A stretch of 64,000 nt of DNA, from contig NZ_CP028083.1 in assembly GCF_005491425.1 (NCBI RefSeq), positions 3,440,001 through 3,504,000 of the forward strand, given 5' to 3'. Below, piece after piece: positions 8,969 to 18,968 of the stretch. The notes below the pieces were generated by a model, which was given only the letters and a program-made list of their open reading frames with translations, did not search any database and was not told the DNA's origin. The first letter of the stretch is position 1. The number at the start of each line of letters is the position of its first letter. The translations under genes and the position numbers were made by a program. The DNA comes from Lysinibacillus sp. SGAir0095 (lineage in GTDB: Bacteria; Bacillota; Bacilli; Bacillales_A; Planococcaceae).

Positions 8969-9898
8969 ATGATGAAACTTCATAATAATATTCTTGAACT
9001 AGTTGGAAATACGCCAATCGTTAAATTAAATAAATTACCGTCCGAAAACGGCGCTGAAGTTTACATGAAATTGGAATCCTTTAATCCAGGAGGTAGTGTG
9101 AAAGACCGTGCTGCCTTGAATATGATTGCACAAGCAGAAATTGAAGGTAAACTCATTCCACGTGTAAGTACAGTCATCGAGCCTACTTCAGGCAATACCG
9201 GGATTGGTCTTGCAATGGTCTGTGCAGTAAAAGGCTACCCTTGTATAATTACAATGCCTGACAACGCAACAAAAGAACGTGTACAGCTAATGCAAGCCTA
9301 TGGTGCAGAAGTTCATTTAACACCTGCTAATTTACGTATGCAGGGATCTATTGATGAAGCAGTTCGCATTGCAGAGGGTATACCAAATAGCTTTATTCCC
9401 TTACAATTTGATAACCATGCAAATGCCGATGCTCATCGTACGACAACTGCAGTGGAAATTTTAGAAGCATTTGATGAACAGCTGGATGTTCTTGTGTTAA
9501 CTGCCGGTACGGGTGGTACAGTAACGGGAACAGGAGAAGAGTTAAAAAAACGCCTCCCAAATTTAAAAATTTATGTAGTTGAACCTGCTGGATCCCCAGT
9601 ACTAGCTGGAGGAGCCCCTGGACCTCATAAAATTCCCGGAACAGGACCAGGATTTATACCGAAAATTTTAAATCCTGAAGTATTTGATGATATTCTTCAC
9701 ATTGAGGATGACCATGCGCAAACTATCGCTAGAAGACTTGCTGCTGAAGAAGGAATTTTAGTAGGCGCTTCTGGTGCAGCTTCGGCATACTTTGCCATTG
9801 AGTTAGCTAAACAACTTCCTTCATCTGCAAGAGTCCTTTGTTTGGCGCCAGATACTGGGGAACGTTATTTGTCATCTGATTTATTTCCAATTGAGTAA
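8969..9898 (+). CDS. cysK: Cysteine synthase (O-acetylserine sulfhydrylase family)
   Basis: PLP enzyme that makes L-cysteine from O-acetylserine and sulfide. The PLP Lys is K45 in GGSVKDR, the acetylserine loop is TSGNTG (74-78) and the phosphate loop is GTGGTVTGTG. The start was set at ATG 8969, after AAAGGTG; an earlier ATG lies inside the terminator hairpin and is rejected. The length is 309 residues, normal for CysK. The location after a sulfonate-type importer suggests that sulfide released from imported organosulfur is assimilated here. The family also contains specialised paralogues, so the exact sulfur donor is not certain. Confidence 0.88.
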   Translation: MMKLHNNILELVGNTPIVKLNKLPSENGAEVYMKLESFNPGGSVKDRAALNMIAQAEIEGKLIPRVSTVIEPTSGNTGIGLAMVCAVKGYPCIITMPDNATKERVQLMQAYGAEVHLTPANLRMQGSIDEAVRIAEGIPNSFIPLQFDNHANADAHRTTTAVEILEAFDEQLDVLVLTAGTGGTVTGTGEELKKRLPNLKIYVVEPAGSPVLAGGAPGPHKIPGTGPGFIPKILNPEVFDDILHIEDDHAQTIARRLAAEEGILVGASGAASAYFAIELAKQLPSSARVLCLAPDTGERYLSSDLFPIE

Positions 9899-9904
9899 AG
9901 AAAG

Positions 9905-9935
9905 AAAAGGGTGAGCCAAATTCAGCTCACCCTTT
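9905..9935. terminator. Bidirectional terminator between cysK and the app operon
   Basis: The stem AAAGGGTGAGC/GCTCACCCTTT is flanked by A-rich and T-rich sides, so it ends the two convergent transcription units. Confidence 0.85.
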
Positions 9936-10838
9936 CTAATTTTTCATCTTCGGATCTAGTGCGTCACGCAATCCATCTCCCATTAGGTTGAAACCTAGAA
10001 CCGTTAACATGATCGCTAGTCCCGGGAAAATCATCGTCCACGGTGCAGTCATTAAATGAACACGTGCATCCGAAAGCATTTTGCCCCACTCTGGCTGTGG
10101 TGCTTCTGCGCCTAAACCTAAAAAGCTTAAGGCAGCTGCTTCGATAATCGCAGTAGCAATGGCTAATGTCCCTTGAACGATAACCGGAGAAAACGAATTC
10201 GGCAATATATGTCTCCACAATATCCGTGAATCCTTCATGCCGATTGCTCTGGCAGCAACAATATATTCTTCTTCTTTCACACTTAATACTTTTGAACGGA
10301 TCAACCGCCCAAAGTTCGGAATATTGATAATGGCAATGGCAATTAAAGCGTTCTGCAGCGACGGACCCAAGATTGAAACAATCGCAATAGCTAATAAAAT
10401 ACTAGGGAAAGCCAACATAATATCAAATACTCTTGAAATAATCGTATCAATTATGCGACCATAAAAGCCTGCAATAATACCTAAAAAGCTCCCCACTACT
10501 ACCGACAGGATGACGGATAAAAAACCGACCGCTAAAGATATCCTTGCTCCATAAACTACTCGTGAAAAAATATCTCTACCAAAATCATCAGTTCCCAGCC
10601 AATATTCACCAGAAGGGGGGGCTAATCGCAAACTTGGATCCTGTAATTTCTGCTCATTGATTCCCTCCGGTGCTATCAATGGACCAAATATCGCAAGTAG
10701 AATGAAAAACACAACTATTGCTGTGCCAACTAGTGCCGCTTTACTTTTTCGAAAGCTTCGCCATGCTACTTTCCACGGTCCAACTATTTTCTCTTCCTTT
10801 ACATTTAAGTTAACTGAATTAGAAACCAGTTCAGGCAT
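9936..10838 (-). CDS. appC: Oligopeptide ABC transporter permease, DppC/AppC type
   Basis: Second permease of a peptide importer. An N-terminal OppC_N segment (about 20-75) is followed by the BPD_transp_1 domain with about six transmembrane helices and the coupling motif EAAALSFLGLG. I chose ATG 10838 (300 residues): AGGGGAG is eight bases upstream of it and directly abuts the alternative GTG at 10847. It is the last gene of an appD-appF-appA-appB-appC operon, with 15 bases between it and appB, and a strong terminator follows. The substrates (di- or oligopeptides, possibly nickel chelates or glutathione) cannot be told from sequence. Confidence 0.88.
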   Translation of the reverse strand: MPELVSNSVNLNVKEEKIVGPWKVAWRSFRKSKAALVGTAIVVFFILLAIFGPLIAPEGINEQKLQDPSLRLAPPSGEYWLGTDDFGRDIFSRVVYGARISLAVGFLSVILSVVVGSFLGIIAGFYGRIIDTIISRVFDIMLAFPSILLAIAIVSILGPSLQNALIAIAIINIPNFGRLIRSKVLSVKEEEYIVAARAIGMKDSRILWRHILPNSFSPVIVQGTLAIATAIIEAAALSFLGLGAEAPQPEWGKMLSDARVHLMTAPWTMIFPGLAIMLTVLGFNLMGDGLRDALDPKMKN

Positions 10839-10853
10839 GTATCCCACTCCCCT

Positions 10854-11858
10854 CTAGTTATATTTAATTCGTGAATCAATAGCCGAATATAAAATATCGA
10901 CAACAAGGTTTATCATGACGAACATAAAGGCTACTATTAAGATTCCTGATTGGATTACTGTGTAATCCCGGAAACCAATTGCCTCATAAATATAGCGACC
11001 TATCCCCGGCCAACTAAATATTGTCTCCGTTAAAATTGCTCCGCCTAAAAGGAGGCCTGTTTGTAATCCAATAATCGTGATAATCGGAATTAAAGCGTTT
11101 TTTAATGCATGCTTATAAACAACTTTCCCCATTCTTTGACCTTTTGCACGAGCTGTTCGAATGTAATCAGAACGAAGCACCTCTAACATGGAAGATCGTG
11201 TCATTCGGGCAATGATGGCCATTGGAATCGTTGCAAGGGCCACACCAGGTAAAATTAAATGTTTAATCGTTACCCAGAATTGATCAATGCGACCATGTAT
11301 CAACGTATCAATCAAATAGAAATGGGTTATTGCCTGGACTGGATCTCGAACCTCTTCCCGACCTGATGTTGGAAGCCACTTCAACTCCAGACTAAATGTC
11401 CATTGCTCCATCAAGCCAAGCCAAAAAATTGGCATTGATACACCTATTAAAGCTATCACCATTGCAATATAGTCAAACCATGAATTTTGGAACCATGCCG
11501 AGATAATTCCTGCATTCATTCCAATAACTACTGCTATGATCATAGCAAAAATAGCTAATTCAATTGTTGCAGCCAAATAGGGCCAAACTTCAGTTGAAAT
11601 AGGCTGCCTTGTTCGAAGGGACTCTCCTAAATCACCCGTTAATAGCCCTTTTAAGTAATCAAAATATTGAATATACCATGGCTGGTCGAGACCAAGCTTT
11701 TCTCGTAACGCTTTCGTCGCTTCCTCAGTTGCTTGTTGTCCTAATATCACTTGAGCTGGATCACCTGGTATCGCACGGATTATCAAAAATACGATGAAGG
11801 TCATTCCTAATAGCACAGGAATCAAATGTAAAATCCGTTTCCCTATGTAGCGAAGCAT
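10854..11858 (-). CDS. appB: Oligopeptide ABC transporter permease, DppB/AppB type
   Basis: First permease of the peptide importer, 334 residues. The N-terminal helix carries the family opening RYIGKRILHLIPVLLG, a large extracytoplasmic loop follows, and the C-terminal part holds the coupling sequence LGGAILTETIFSWPGIG. ATG 11858 has GAGGTG about five bases upstream and is preferred over the adjoining GTG at 11861. It lies between the binding protein gene, from which it is separated by a perfect hairpin at 11884-11928, and appC. Confidence 0.9.
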   Translation of the reverse strand: MLRYIGKRILHLIPVLLGMTFIVFLIIRAIPGDPAQVILGQQATEEATKALREKLGLDQPWYIQYFDYLKGLLTGDLGESLRTRQPISTEVWPYLAATIELAIFAMIIAVVIGMNAGIISAWFQNSWFDYIAMVIALIGVSMPIFWLGLMEQWTFSLELKWLPTSGREEVRDPVQAITHFYLIDTLIHGRIDQFWVTIKHLILPGVALATIPMAIIARMTRSSMLEVLRSDYIRTARAKGQRMGKVVYKHALKNALIPIITIIGLQTGLLLGGAILTETIFSWPGIGRYIYEAIGFRDYTVIQSGILIVAFMFVMINLVVDILYSAIDSRIKYN

Positions 11859-11883
11859 CACGTCACCTCTTTTTTTAGTGTTT

Positions 11884-11928
11884 GTACCAGGTACACAAAC
11901 AATTTAGAATTGTTTGTGTACCTGGTAC
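11884..11928. repeat. Perfect 21-bp-arm hairpin between appA and appB
   Basis: The arms 11884-11904 and 11908-11928 are exact reverse complements with a 3-base loop. The core GTACCAGGTACACAAACAAT also occurs at 34367-34397. On the operon strand the hairpin is followed by AAACACT and an A run, not by a T run. It is therefore better read as a transcript-stabilising or REP-like element than as a full terminator. It would let appA mRNA outlast the permease genes. Confidence 0.8.
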
Positions 11929-11936
11929 TGTTTCTT

Positions 11937-13574
11937 TTACTCCATAGATACGTTTACTAAGCTTTCGGAGCCTGTTGGGTGTGGTAAATAACCTGTAACT
12001 CCTTTTTTCCCTGCTAGTAATGGAATGGAGTGAGCTAAAGGAACCCATGGCGCATCTTCATGGATTATTTCTTGTGCTTGTTTATATAAGTCAGCGCGTT
12101 TTTCTTCGTCAATTTCAGACTGTGCTGCAATTAACAATTCGTGTACTTCATCACTTGAATAGTAAGCATAGTTGTTACTGCCAATCGTATCTTTGTCTAA
12201 TAATGTGTAAATGAAGTTGTCAGCATCACCATTATCACCAGTCCATCCTAATAGGAATGCATCCGCTTCTCCATTTTTCGCTTTTTCTAAATATGTTGCC
12301 CATTCAAATGTGACGATCTTAGAAGGGATACCAACATCGCTTAGATTTTTCTGAATAGCTTCAGCTACTTTTTGTCCATCCGGCATATACGGACGTGGTA
12401 CAGGCATTGCCCAAAGCTCAATTTCACTACCATCATAGCCAGCTTCAGCTAATAATTTTTTCGCTTTTTCAGGATTGTATTCATATCCTGCGATTTCCTC
12501 ATTATATCCGCCAATTGATGGAGGCATCGGGTTCACTGCAACTTCTGCACGCCCTTGGAAGAAAGCATCAACAATTGCTTGTTTGTCAATTGCATAGTTC
12601 ACTGCTTGACGTACTAGCTTATTGTCAAATGGTGGACGAGTATTTGTTAAACCTAAATACCCAACATTCATAGATGGACGTTCAATCAATTGTAAATCTG
12701 CATTAGATTCTACAGTCGATGCATCTGATGGATTAATACCATCAGCCAAGTCAATTTCACCAGTCATTAAAGCATTTAAACGTGCTGAGTTATCAGGAAT
12801 AGCACGGAAGATAATTGTATCTAATTTTGGAAGTCCTTCTTGCCAGTACTCTTCATTCTTTGCAACTGTGATTGAATCGTTTCGTTTCCATTCAACAAAT
12901 TTAAATGGACCAGTACCTACTGGATTATCTCCGAATGACTCTCCGGCTGCTTCAAATGCAGTTGGTGAGGCGATACCGAATGGACTCATTGCGATATTTT
13001 TTAAGAATGGCGCTTGTGGACGAGAAAGTGTGAATACTACAGTTAAGTCATCAGTAGCTTCAACACTTGCAATGATATCCTCACCTTCTGCTTTAAACAT
13101 CGAGTGGAAGTAATAGAACTGCTCTTCCGCTCCACCTTTCCAGCGTTCAACATTTTTCACAACCGCTTCTGCATTGAAGTCTGTCCCATCGTGGAACTTA
13201 ACGCCTTCTTGTAAATGGAAAGTATAAGTCAAACCATCTTCACTAACTTCCCAGTCTTTTGCTAAACCTGGATTAACCGTTGTATCTTGTTCTCCAAAGT
13301 TCAGTAAAGTTTCATAAATATTTTCTGTTACTTTGAAGGATTCACCATCAGTAACAATTGCAGGGTCAAGTGATACAGAATCTCCACCACGACCGAATAC
13401 TAGAGTTTGAGGAACCGCTTCTTCTGTTTCTTCTGTCGTTGTTCCATCAGTTGTTTCTTCATTAGTTTCTGTTGGCTCTTCAGTTGTTCCTTCATCAGCG
13501 CTACACGCAGCTAACACTACTGAAAGAGCAAGCAACAAAAATAGTCCTAAAGACCACAGCTTGCTTTTCTTCAT
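11937..13574 (-). CDS. appA: Peptide-binding lipoprotein of ABC transporter (DppE/AppA-like)
   Basis: A 545-residue extracellular solute-binding protein of family 5 (SBP_bac_5). The lipoprotein signal peptide has lipobox LAAC with Cys24. An acidic Glu/Thr-rich linker (about 26-54) follows, then the binding domain with motifs VFGRGGDSVSLDPA, GTGPFKF and DAPWVPL. It delivers peptides to AppB/AppC. Upstream is appF, with about 120 bases between; downstream is the perfect hairpin that separates it from appB. The gene symbol follows the operon order, which equals B. subtilis appDFABC. DppE- or glutathione-type specificity is equally possible. Confidence 0.85.
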   Translation of the reverse strand: MKKSKLWSLGLFLLLALSVVLAACSADEGTTEEPTETNEETTDGTTTEETEEAVPQTLVFGRGGDSVSLDPAIVTDGESFKVTENIYETLLNFGEQDTTVNPGLAKDWEVSEDGLTYTFHLQEGVKFHDGTDFNAEAVVKNVERWKGGAEEQFYYFHSMFKAEGEDIIASVEATDDLTVVFTLSRPQAPFLKNIAMSPFGIASPTAFEAAGESFGDNPVGTGPFKFVEWKRNDSITVAKNEEYWQEGLPKLDTIIFRAIPDNSARLNALMTGEIDLADGINPSDASTVESNADLQLIERPSMNVGYLGLTNTRPPFDNKLVRQAVNYAIDKQAIVDAFFQGRAEVAVNPMPPSIGGYNEEIAGYEYNPEKAKKLLAEAGYDGSEIELWAMPVPRPYMPDGQKVAEAIQKNLSDVGIPSKIVTFEWATYLEKAKNGEADAFLLGWTGDNGDADNFIYTLLDKDTIGSNNYAYYSSDEVHELLIAAQSEIDEEKRADLYKQAQEIIHEDAPWVPLAHSIPLLAGKKGVTGYLPHPTGSESLVNVSME

Positions 13575-13696
13575 AAATACCCTCCCTATTTCCCTATAAT
13601 ATATATGTCATTGCTGCGCATCATTAAGCAACATGAGGTTATGCGTATCTCGCAAAACCTATGTTTCTCCTATTCTGACTTCGAATTAGTAAACTT

Positions 13697-14665
13697 CTAA
13701 TCAGTAGTATATAAATGACACGCAACAGAGTGACCTGGTTTGACTTCTATTAAATCTGGGGTTTTCATCTTGCAAGTAACTGTTGCATAAGGGCATCTAA
13801 CTTGGAACTTACACCCTGTTTCTGATACTGAATTTGAGATATCACCTGTTATTATCATTTTTTCCCTCTCAAAGGTTGGGTCAGGAATCGGAACAGCCGA
13901 TAGTAATGCTTTTGTATATGGATGCAGAGGCTCAGCATATAAGGATTCACTTTCTGCCAACTCTACAACACTCCCTAAATACATAACCGCCACTCGATCA
14001 CTAATATGGCGAACAACCCCTAAGTCATGTGCTATGAAAACATAAGTAAGCTTCAAATCTTCCTGCAATCTCTGCATTAGATTAAGCACCTGTGCTTGGA
14101 TAGAAACGTCTAAAGCCGATACTGGCTCATCTGCAATAATAAGCTTCGGATTCGTCATAAGAGCTCGCGCAATTCCAACACGTTGTCTCTGGCCGCCACT
14201 AAATTGATGTGGATATCGCTTTGCATGATAGCTATCAAGTCCCACAATATCTAAGTATTCTTCTACCTTTTCTTTTCGTTCTTGCGAATTTCCAATCCCA
14301 TGAACAATCAAAGGCTCTTCTAGAATCTTCTTCACTGTATGCCTAGGATTTAAAGATGCATAGGGGTCCTGAAACACCATTTGAATATCTCTTCTTTTTT
14401 TGCGCATCATTTTTTTAGATAGCTTAGAAAGATCTTCACCTTCAAACTCTATCGAACCAGAAGTTGGTTCTAGCAATCGCATAATTGTTCGTCCCGTTGT
14501 TGATTTTCCACAACCTGACTCCCCTACAATCCCAAGGGTTTCCCCTTCATATACTTCAAATGAAACGTCATCTACTGCTTTGACATGAGTTACCGTCTTT
14601 AAAGATGACGTACGTTTTGGAAAATATTTCTTTAATTTATCTACCTTCAATAACACGTTCTGCAA
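13697..14665 (-). CDS. appF: Oligopeptide ABC transporter ATPase, AppF/DppF type
   Basis: Second ATPase of the peptide importer. It shows Walker [10 protein letters not shown], signature [15 protein letters not shown], Walker [13 protein letters not shown] and the C-terminal oligopeptide-transporter extension with Cys residues ([11 protein letters not shown]). TTG 14665 is the best start, because GGAGGG lies about nine bases upstream; the longer frame from 14731 would lie within the appD coding end and has no RBS. It gives 322 residues and overlaps appD by 29 bases, consistent with translational coupling. Confidence 0.88.
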   Translation of the reverse strand: MQNVLLKVDKLKKYFPKRTSSLKTVTHVKAVDDVSFEVYEGETLGIVGESGCGKSTTGRTIMRLLEPTSGSIEFEGEDLSKLSKKMMRKKRRDIQMVFQDPYASLNPRHTVKKILEEPLIVHGIGNSQERKEKVEEYLDIVGLDSYHAKRYPHQFSGGQRQRVGIARALMTNPKLIIADEPVSALDVSIQAQVLNLMQRLQEDLKLTYVFIAHDLGVVRHISDRVAVMYLGSVVELAESESLYAEPLHPYTKALLSAVPIPDPTFEREKMIITGDISNSVSETGCKFQVRCPYATVTCKMKTPDLIEVKPGHSVACHLYTTD

Positions 14666-15662
14666 TATTGATTCCCTCCATTTCCTGTAAGAAGCATCTA
14701 GATTTATGAACGATTGTTTCACCAACTTCAAATAATGGAGGATTTTCAGTCACACAACGTTCTGATGCATATTCACAGCGTGGTGCAAAACGACATCCCA
14801 TTTGAATAGAACCTGGCTTTGGCACATTGCCTTTGATGGAATATAAAGTTTCCTTCTTATAGCGCATATCAGGAACTGATTGAAGCAAGCCTTTAGTATA
14901 GGGATGCTGAGGGTTTTTAAAAATCTCCGCTACTGGAGCTTCTTCCACAATTTGTCCTGCATACATTACTACGACTCGTTCGCAAACTTCCGCAACAACC
15001 CCTAAATCATGAGTAATGAGTAGGACTGCGGTTTTAAATTGGTTATTCAGTTCTTTCATCAATTTTAAAATCTGAGCTTGTATGGTTACATCAAGTGCAG
15101 TAGTCGGCTCATCGGCAATTAATAACTTCGGGTTGCATAATAAGGCCATTGCGATCATTACACGCTGGCGCATTCCACCTGATAATTGATGGGGATAGTC
15201 TTTCATTAGTTCTTCAGCTCTTGGCAACCCTACTAACTTCATCATTTCAATGGCTTTACTCGCCGCTTCCTTCTTTTTCAATTTTTTGTCGTGCAATGAT
15301 ATTGCTTCAATTAGTTGGTTCCCAATTGTGTATAGGGGATTTAAAGATGTCATCGGTTCTTGGAAAATCATCGCCACTTCTTTCCCACGAATTTTCCTCA
15401 TTTGCTTTTCGCTTTGTTTCGTTAAATCAAGCTCCCCTAGAAGAATTTGACCCGATGTAATCTTTCCAGGTGGTGAAGGGACTAACCCCATAATCGATAG
15501 AGAGGTTACACTTTTCCCACAACCCGACTCTCCTACAATTCCTAAAATTTCTCCCTCATTAATATGAAAATCAATATGATCAACCGCAGGGACTCTCCCA
15601 TCTTCTGTGAAAAAAGTTGTTTCTAAATCTTTTACTTGCAGTAGTAAGTTTCTTTTCATCAT
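14637..15662 (-). CDS. appD: Oligopeptide ABC transporter ATPase, AppD/DppD type
   Basis: First gene of the appDFABC-type operon, 341 residues. It shows Walker [11 protein letters not shown]-loop [11 protein letters not shown], signature LSGGMRQRV, Walker [13 protein letters not shown] and the C-terminal oligo_HPY extension with [11 protein letters not shown]. Two adjacent ATG codons follow GGAGGGAC, and the first (15662) is used. The five-gene order D-F-A-B-C on one strand with short gaps makes a complete importer. No specific operator was recognised in the 385-base region upstream. Confidence 0.9.
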   Translation of the reverse strand: MMKRNLLLQVKDLETTFFTEDGRVPAVDHIDFHINEGEILGIVGESGCGKSVTSLSIMGLVPSPPGKITSGQILLGELDLTKQSEKQMRKIRGKEVAMIFQEPMTSLNPLYTIGNQLIEAISLHDKKLKKKEAASKAIEMMKLVGLPRAEELMKDYPHQLSGGMRQRVMIAMALLCNPKLLIADEPTTALDVTIQAQILKLMKELNNQFKTAVLLITHDLGVVAEVCERVVVMYAGQIVEEAPVAEIFKNPQHPYTKGLLQSVPDMRYKKETLYSIKGNVPKPGSIQMGCRFAPRCEYASERCVTENPPLFEVGETIVHKSRCFLQEMEGINIAERVIEGR

Positions 15663-16047
15663 GTCCCTCCATAACGATTAGTGACCATCTAAACTAGTAT
15701 CACTTTTCTTTTTCTATTACTTTGAAAAATTGATAGAGTTGAAATCTAGTAATTCATATTTTTTATGCTAAAAAAATTGAAAATAGCACAAAATTTTTTC
15801 GACAGAAATCAACAGGTTCGCCACTTTATCATGCTAATTTCCTAAAATCTACTTTCATGCGCCTCGGCGAAGACCCTAGAACAAAGCTATCGAAAGGAAT
15901 TTTTAGACAAAATAAAAATGCTCAGATAAGTCGAAAATTGACTTACTTGAGCATTTTATGTCGTAAATTTTTTTAATATTTTTTGGAATATTTCTAAGCC
16001 AATGATAGAAAAGAAGTAGACTTAAGCAATTTTTGGCGAAGATACAG
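15663..16047. other. Intergenic region between appD and ygaD
   Basis: 385 bases. The part next to appD should hold the operon promoter, but no clear -35/-10 pair was picked out. The part near ygaD holds the terminator hairpin listed separately. No plausible small gene was found on either strand. Confidence 0.5.
15914..15957 (-). terminator. Terminator downstream of ygaD
   Basis: A long imperfect stem, AAAATGCTCAgATAAGTC pairing with GACTTAcTTGAGCATTTT over a short loop. On the minus strand it is followed by TTTTTATTTTG, the expected polarity for the ygaD transcript, although it lies about 90 bases past the stop codon. Confidence 0.7.
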
Positions 16048-17793
16048 CTAATCTAATTTTTGAATTTGGAATAAATCATAGTATACCCCTTGCTTCTCCA
16101 TTAATGTTTCATGATTGCCCTCTTCTACTAATTCACCATGATCAATGACGAAAATTTTATCTGCATGAGTAATTGTAGATAATCGATGGGCAATAATAAT
16201 CGTTGTTCGATTACTTGCTAAACGTTCCAAAGAATCCTGGATTAGCGCTTCACTTTCTAAATCCAATGCTGAGGTTGCTTCATCCAATACTAATATCGGC
16301 GGATTTTTTAGGAATACACGAGCAATAGCAACTCGCTGTTTTTGTCCACCTGAAAGTTTAACCCCGCGTTCCCCAACTTTTGTATCGTAACCTTCTGGTA
16401 AAGTCATTATGAAATCATGGGCATTAGCAGCTTTTGCAGCAGCAATGACTTCATCATCCGTAGCATCGGGTTTACCCATTAAAATATTCTGCTTAACAGA
16501 ATCACTAAATAATATATTATCCTGAAGCACGATTCCGATTTGTGCACGCAGGGAATGAATAACCGCATCTTTTACATCGATACCATCAATTTTGACAGCA
16601 CCACCTGTCACATTATAAAAACGAGGGATTAAACTAACAATTGTCGATTTACCTCCCCCACTCATTCCAACAAAGGCGGCTGTTTCACCCGGCTTAATAT
16701 CCAAGTTAATATTTTTTAATATCATTTGTCCTTCTTTTTCATATTGGAAATTTACATTCTCAAATGAAACTTGTCCTTTAACAGATGGCAATGTCCGAGC
16801 ATATTCCTTATCTTGAACGTCGTATTCTTCATCCATTAACTCAAACATTCGATCCATTGAAGCAATCGACTGAGTTAAAGTTGTAGATGAGTTTACCAAA
16901 CGACGCAGCGGACTATATAAGCGTTCAATATAAGCATAAAAAGCAGCCATTGTTCCGACCGTTAAATCTCCTTGAATGACTTGATAACCTGCATACCCAA
17001 TTACAAGTAACGGGGCAATATCTGTTATGGTGTTGACCACTGCGAAGGATTTTGCATTCCACTTTGTATGGTCAAGGGCACGATCTAGAAACTCTCCATT
17101 TTCTTTATCAAAAATCTGTTGCTCGTGCTTTTCCAGGGTAAAGCTTTTGATGATACTAATGCCACTTACCCGCTCATGCAAATAACTTTGAACATGTGCT
17201 AAAGCCTGGGAACGTTTTCTCGTTAAATCTCGGAGCTTACCGAAGAAATACTTTACACTAAAGCCGAAGAAAGGCAGTGCAATAATTGCAACGATCGTTA
17301 ACTTCACATCCATTGTTAGCATGATAGCAATAGCTATTAAAATTGTAGCAACATCCAGCCAAAGGTTCATCAGGCCAATCATGATAAAGTTTTTCGTTTG
17401 TTCTACATCATTAATAACACGAGAAATAACTTCCCCTGCCCGTGTATTTGCATAATATTTCAAGCTTAATTTTTGTAAGTGGCCAAATAATTCCTGACGA
17501 ATGTCAAATAACACTTTGTTACCAACATGCTGAGCAAAATATTGTCGATAATATTCAATTGGCGGACGAATGATAAAGAATAAAATGACTGTTCCGCCTA
17601 ACCAATAAACCAGTTCCGTAATTTTTTGACTGTCTGTTAAATCTGGTGCATTAATGATATTATCAATAACAATTTTGATCAATATCGGGATAAATAACGG
17701 GATTGCAAATTTAATGATCCCAATCACAATCGTTAATAGAATCTCCCAGCGATAGGGCTTCACAAAACGCATATAACGTTTAATACTATCCAA
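16048..17793 (-). CDS. ygaD: ABC exporter YgaD (fused TM and ATPase)
   Basis: Half-transporter of the MsbA/LmrA/Sav1866 type that works as a dimer in the membrane. Six transmembrane helices fill about residues 1-310. The ATPase domain follows with Walker [10 protein letters not shown], signature KLSGGQKQR, Walker [12 protein letters not shown] and the H-loop [11 protein letters not shown] 17793 was chosen because AAAGGAAG lies about eight bases upstream; it gives 581 residues, equal to the B. subtilis protein. Substrates could be lipids or drugs; this is not established. A perfect palindrome and a hairpin-forming repeat lie upstream. Confidence 0.88.
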   Translation of the reverse strand: MDSIKRYMRFVKPYRWEILLTIVIGIIKFAIPLFIPILIKIVIDNIINAPDLTDSQKITELVYWLGGTVILFFIIRPPIEYYRQYFAQHVGNKVLFDIRQELFGHLQKLSLKYYANTRAGEVISRVINDVEQTKNFIMIGLMNLWLDVATILIAIAIMLTMDVKLTIVAIIALPFFGFSVKYFFGKLRDLTRKRSQALAHVQSYLHERVSGISIIKSFTLEKHEQQIFDKENGEFLDRALDHTKWNAKSFAVVNTITDIAPLLVIGYAGYQVIQGDLTVGTMAAFYAYIERLYSPLRRLVNSSTTLTQSIASMDRMFELMDEEYDVQDKEYARTLPSVKGQVSFENVNFQYEKEGQMILKNINLDIKPGETAAFVGMSGGGKSTIVSLIPRFYNVTGGAVKIDGIDVKDAVIHSLRAQIGIVLQDNILFSDSVKQNILMGKPDATDDEVIAAAKAANAHDFIMTLPEGYDTKVGERGVKLSGGQKQRVAIARVFLKNPPILVLDEATSALDLESEALIQDSLERLASNRTTIIIAHRLSTITHADKIFVIDHGELVEEGNHETLMEKQGVYYDLFQIQKLD

Positions 17794-17836
17794 AAAATTC
17801 ACTTCCTTTATAAACAAAACACAATGGTTGATAGGC

Positions 17837-17850
17837 GTCCAAATTTGGAC
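17837..17850. promoter_or_regulatory. Perfect 14-bp palindrome upstream of ygaD
   Basis: GTCCAAATTTGGAC is fully symmetrical and lies 44 bases before the ygaD start. It has the form of a small repressor operator, but the cognate protein is unknown. Confidence 0.4.
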
Positions 17851-17949
17851 ACTTGATTACCACTATACTCTAGTTTGATATCAATTACACATTTTTAGGT
17901 TTTTAGGGCTTGCTTACACGTTGAACTTACGTTTTGAATTAATTTTGTA

Positions 17950-17984
17950 CAAGTTGCAATTTTGATTGTCATGATTGCAACTTG
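17950..17984. repeat. 11-bp inverted repeat in the ygaD-ygaC gap
   Basis: CAAGTTGCAAT (17950-17960) and ATTGCAACTTG (17974-17984) are exact reverse complements with a 13-base loop. There is no T run on either side, so it is not a normal terminator. It may be a regulatory hairpin or a protein site. Apart from this and the palindrome at 17837 nothing was seen in the 300-base gap. Confidence 0.5.
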
Positions 17985-18086
17985 AAGTGCTATAAAACAA
18001 TTACCCTATCAAGATGCATTTTATTCCACCGATATATGCATCATTAGGCAAAGATTCTCCCCAATAATGTTAGCTCCAAACAAAAA

Positions 18087-18115
18087 ATGGAGAAAAACAA
18101 AAATGTTTTTCCCCA
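18087..18115 (-). terminator. Terminator after ygaC
   Basis: ATGGAGAAAAACA pairs with TGTTTTTCCCCAT with one mismatch. On the minus strand it is followed by ATTTTTTG, directly after the ygaC stop codon. Confidence 0.7.
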
Positions 18116-18121
18116 TCCCAT

Positions 18122-18670
18122 TTATTTTTCTTTTGATTGCATCTCTTTATTAAATAGATAACGGTTTGTCCAGACTTCGATAAAATCAGGGGCGAAGGGA
18201 CCTCTTTTTTGCTTGATCCAGCTTACAAGCTTATTAACATTACGTTTTAGGATTTTATCGATTACTTCCGGGTAGCCCATTTCCTTTTTATGTTGCTCAT
18301 ATTCATCTTCATCTAATAATGTATAGGACATATCTGGAAAGACTTTTATATCTAAATCATAGTCAATATATTTAATGGCATTATTATCAAAAACATATGG
18401 CGAGCTCATATTACAGTAGTAATAGACGCCATCTTCGCGAAGCATACAAATAATGTTGAACCAATGCTCTGCATGAAAATAACAAATGGATGGTTCCCTC
18501 GTCAGCCAAGTTCGTCCATCGGATTCCGTTACTAGGGTACGCTCATTTGCTCCAATAAATATGTTCTTTGTTCCTTTTAAAACCATCGTTTCTTGCCAGA
18601 CACGGTGGATGCGACCATTATGCTTATAACTATGTATTTGTATCGTTTCTCCTTCTATAGGTATTGTCAT
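18122..18670 (-). CDS. ygaC: YgaC / Ntdp, DUF402 nucleoside tri-/diphosphate phosphatase
   Basis: A 182-residue protein of the UPF0374/DUF402 family, the Ntdp type. A staphylococcal member hydrolyses nucleoside di- and triphosphates. The family core is visible: R-V-W near residue 24, and the acidic metal-binding stretch [10 protein letters not shown] with DEDEYEQH (about 104-126). The B. subtilis homologue is 176 residues in the same place beside ygaD and sspE. The function in this organism is inferred from the family. It stands alone between two terminators. Confidence 0.85.
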   Translation of the reverse strand: MTIPIEGETIQIHSYKHNGRIHRVWQETMVLKGTKNIFIGANERTLVTESDGRTWLTREPSICYFHAEHWFNIICMLREDGVYYYCNMSSPYVFDNNAIKYIDYDLDIKVFPDMSYTLLDEDEYEQHKKEMGYPEVIDKILKRNVNKLVSWIKQKRGPFAPDFIEVWTNRYLFNKEMQSKEK

Positions 18671-18895
18671 GTAAAGCCCACCTTTTCGTCTCTATGTATG
18701 TATTTACATCGCTTGGTGATATTTTTGTCGAATTTGAAAATTTCAATCATCTAGCAACTATTAGGTCTATTATAGCAATGCTAATCAAAAACTTGTAGCT
18801 TGAAGAACATATTTTTCAAATAAGTTGGTAAAAATTAGATTAATCTTGAATTTATTATATGTATATTATGTAAATATTTTAAGCTAAAAAATTAA
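18671..18895. other. Intergenic region between ygaC and sspE terminator
   Basis: About 225 AT-rich bases. It should hold the ygaC promoter. The small gene ygaB that sits here in B. subtilis was not found on either strand. Confidence 0.4.
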
Positions 18896-18920
18896 GGTAT
18901 AGACAGTAGATGTCTATACC
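18896..18920 (-). terminator. Terminator of the sspE-like gene
   Basis: Perfect 10-bp stem GGTATAGACA/TGTCTATACC with a 5-base loop. On the minus strand it is followed by TTAATTTTTTAG. It lies about 50 bases past the stop codon. Confidence 0.8.
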
Positions 18921-18968
18921 TAAAAGTGAATTCACTTTATTTACACTCGAGTTAGGGTGACTATATTA

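Noticed and set aside
11884-11928. Reading the app hairpin as an ordinary Rho-independent terminator
   Set aside because: The operon continues through it and no T run follows on the coding strand; permease genes downstream have no separate promoter that I can see.
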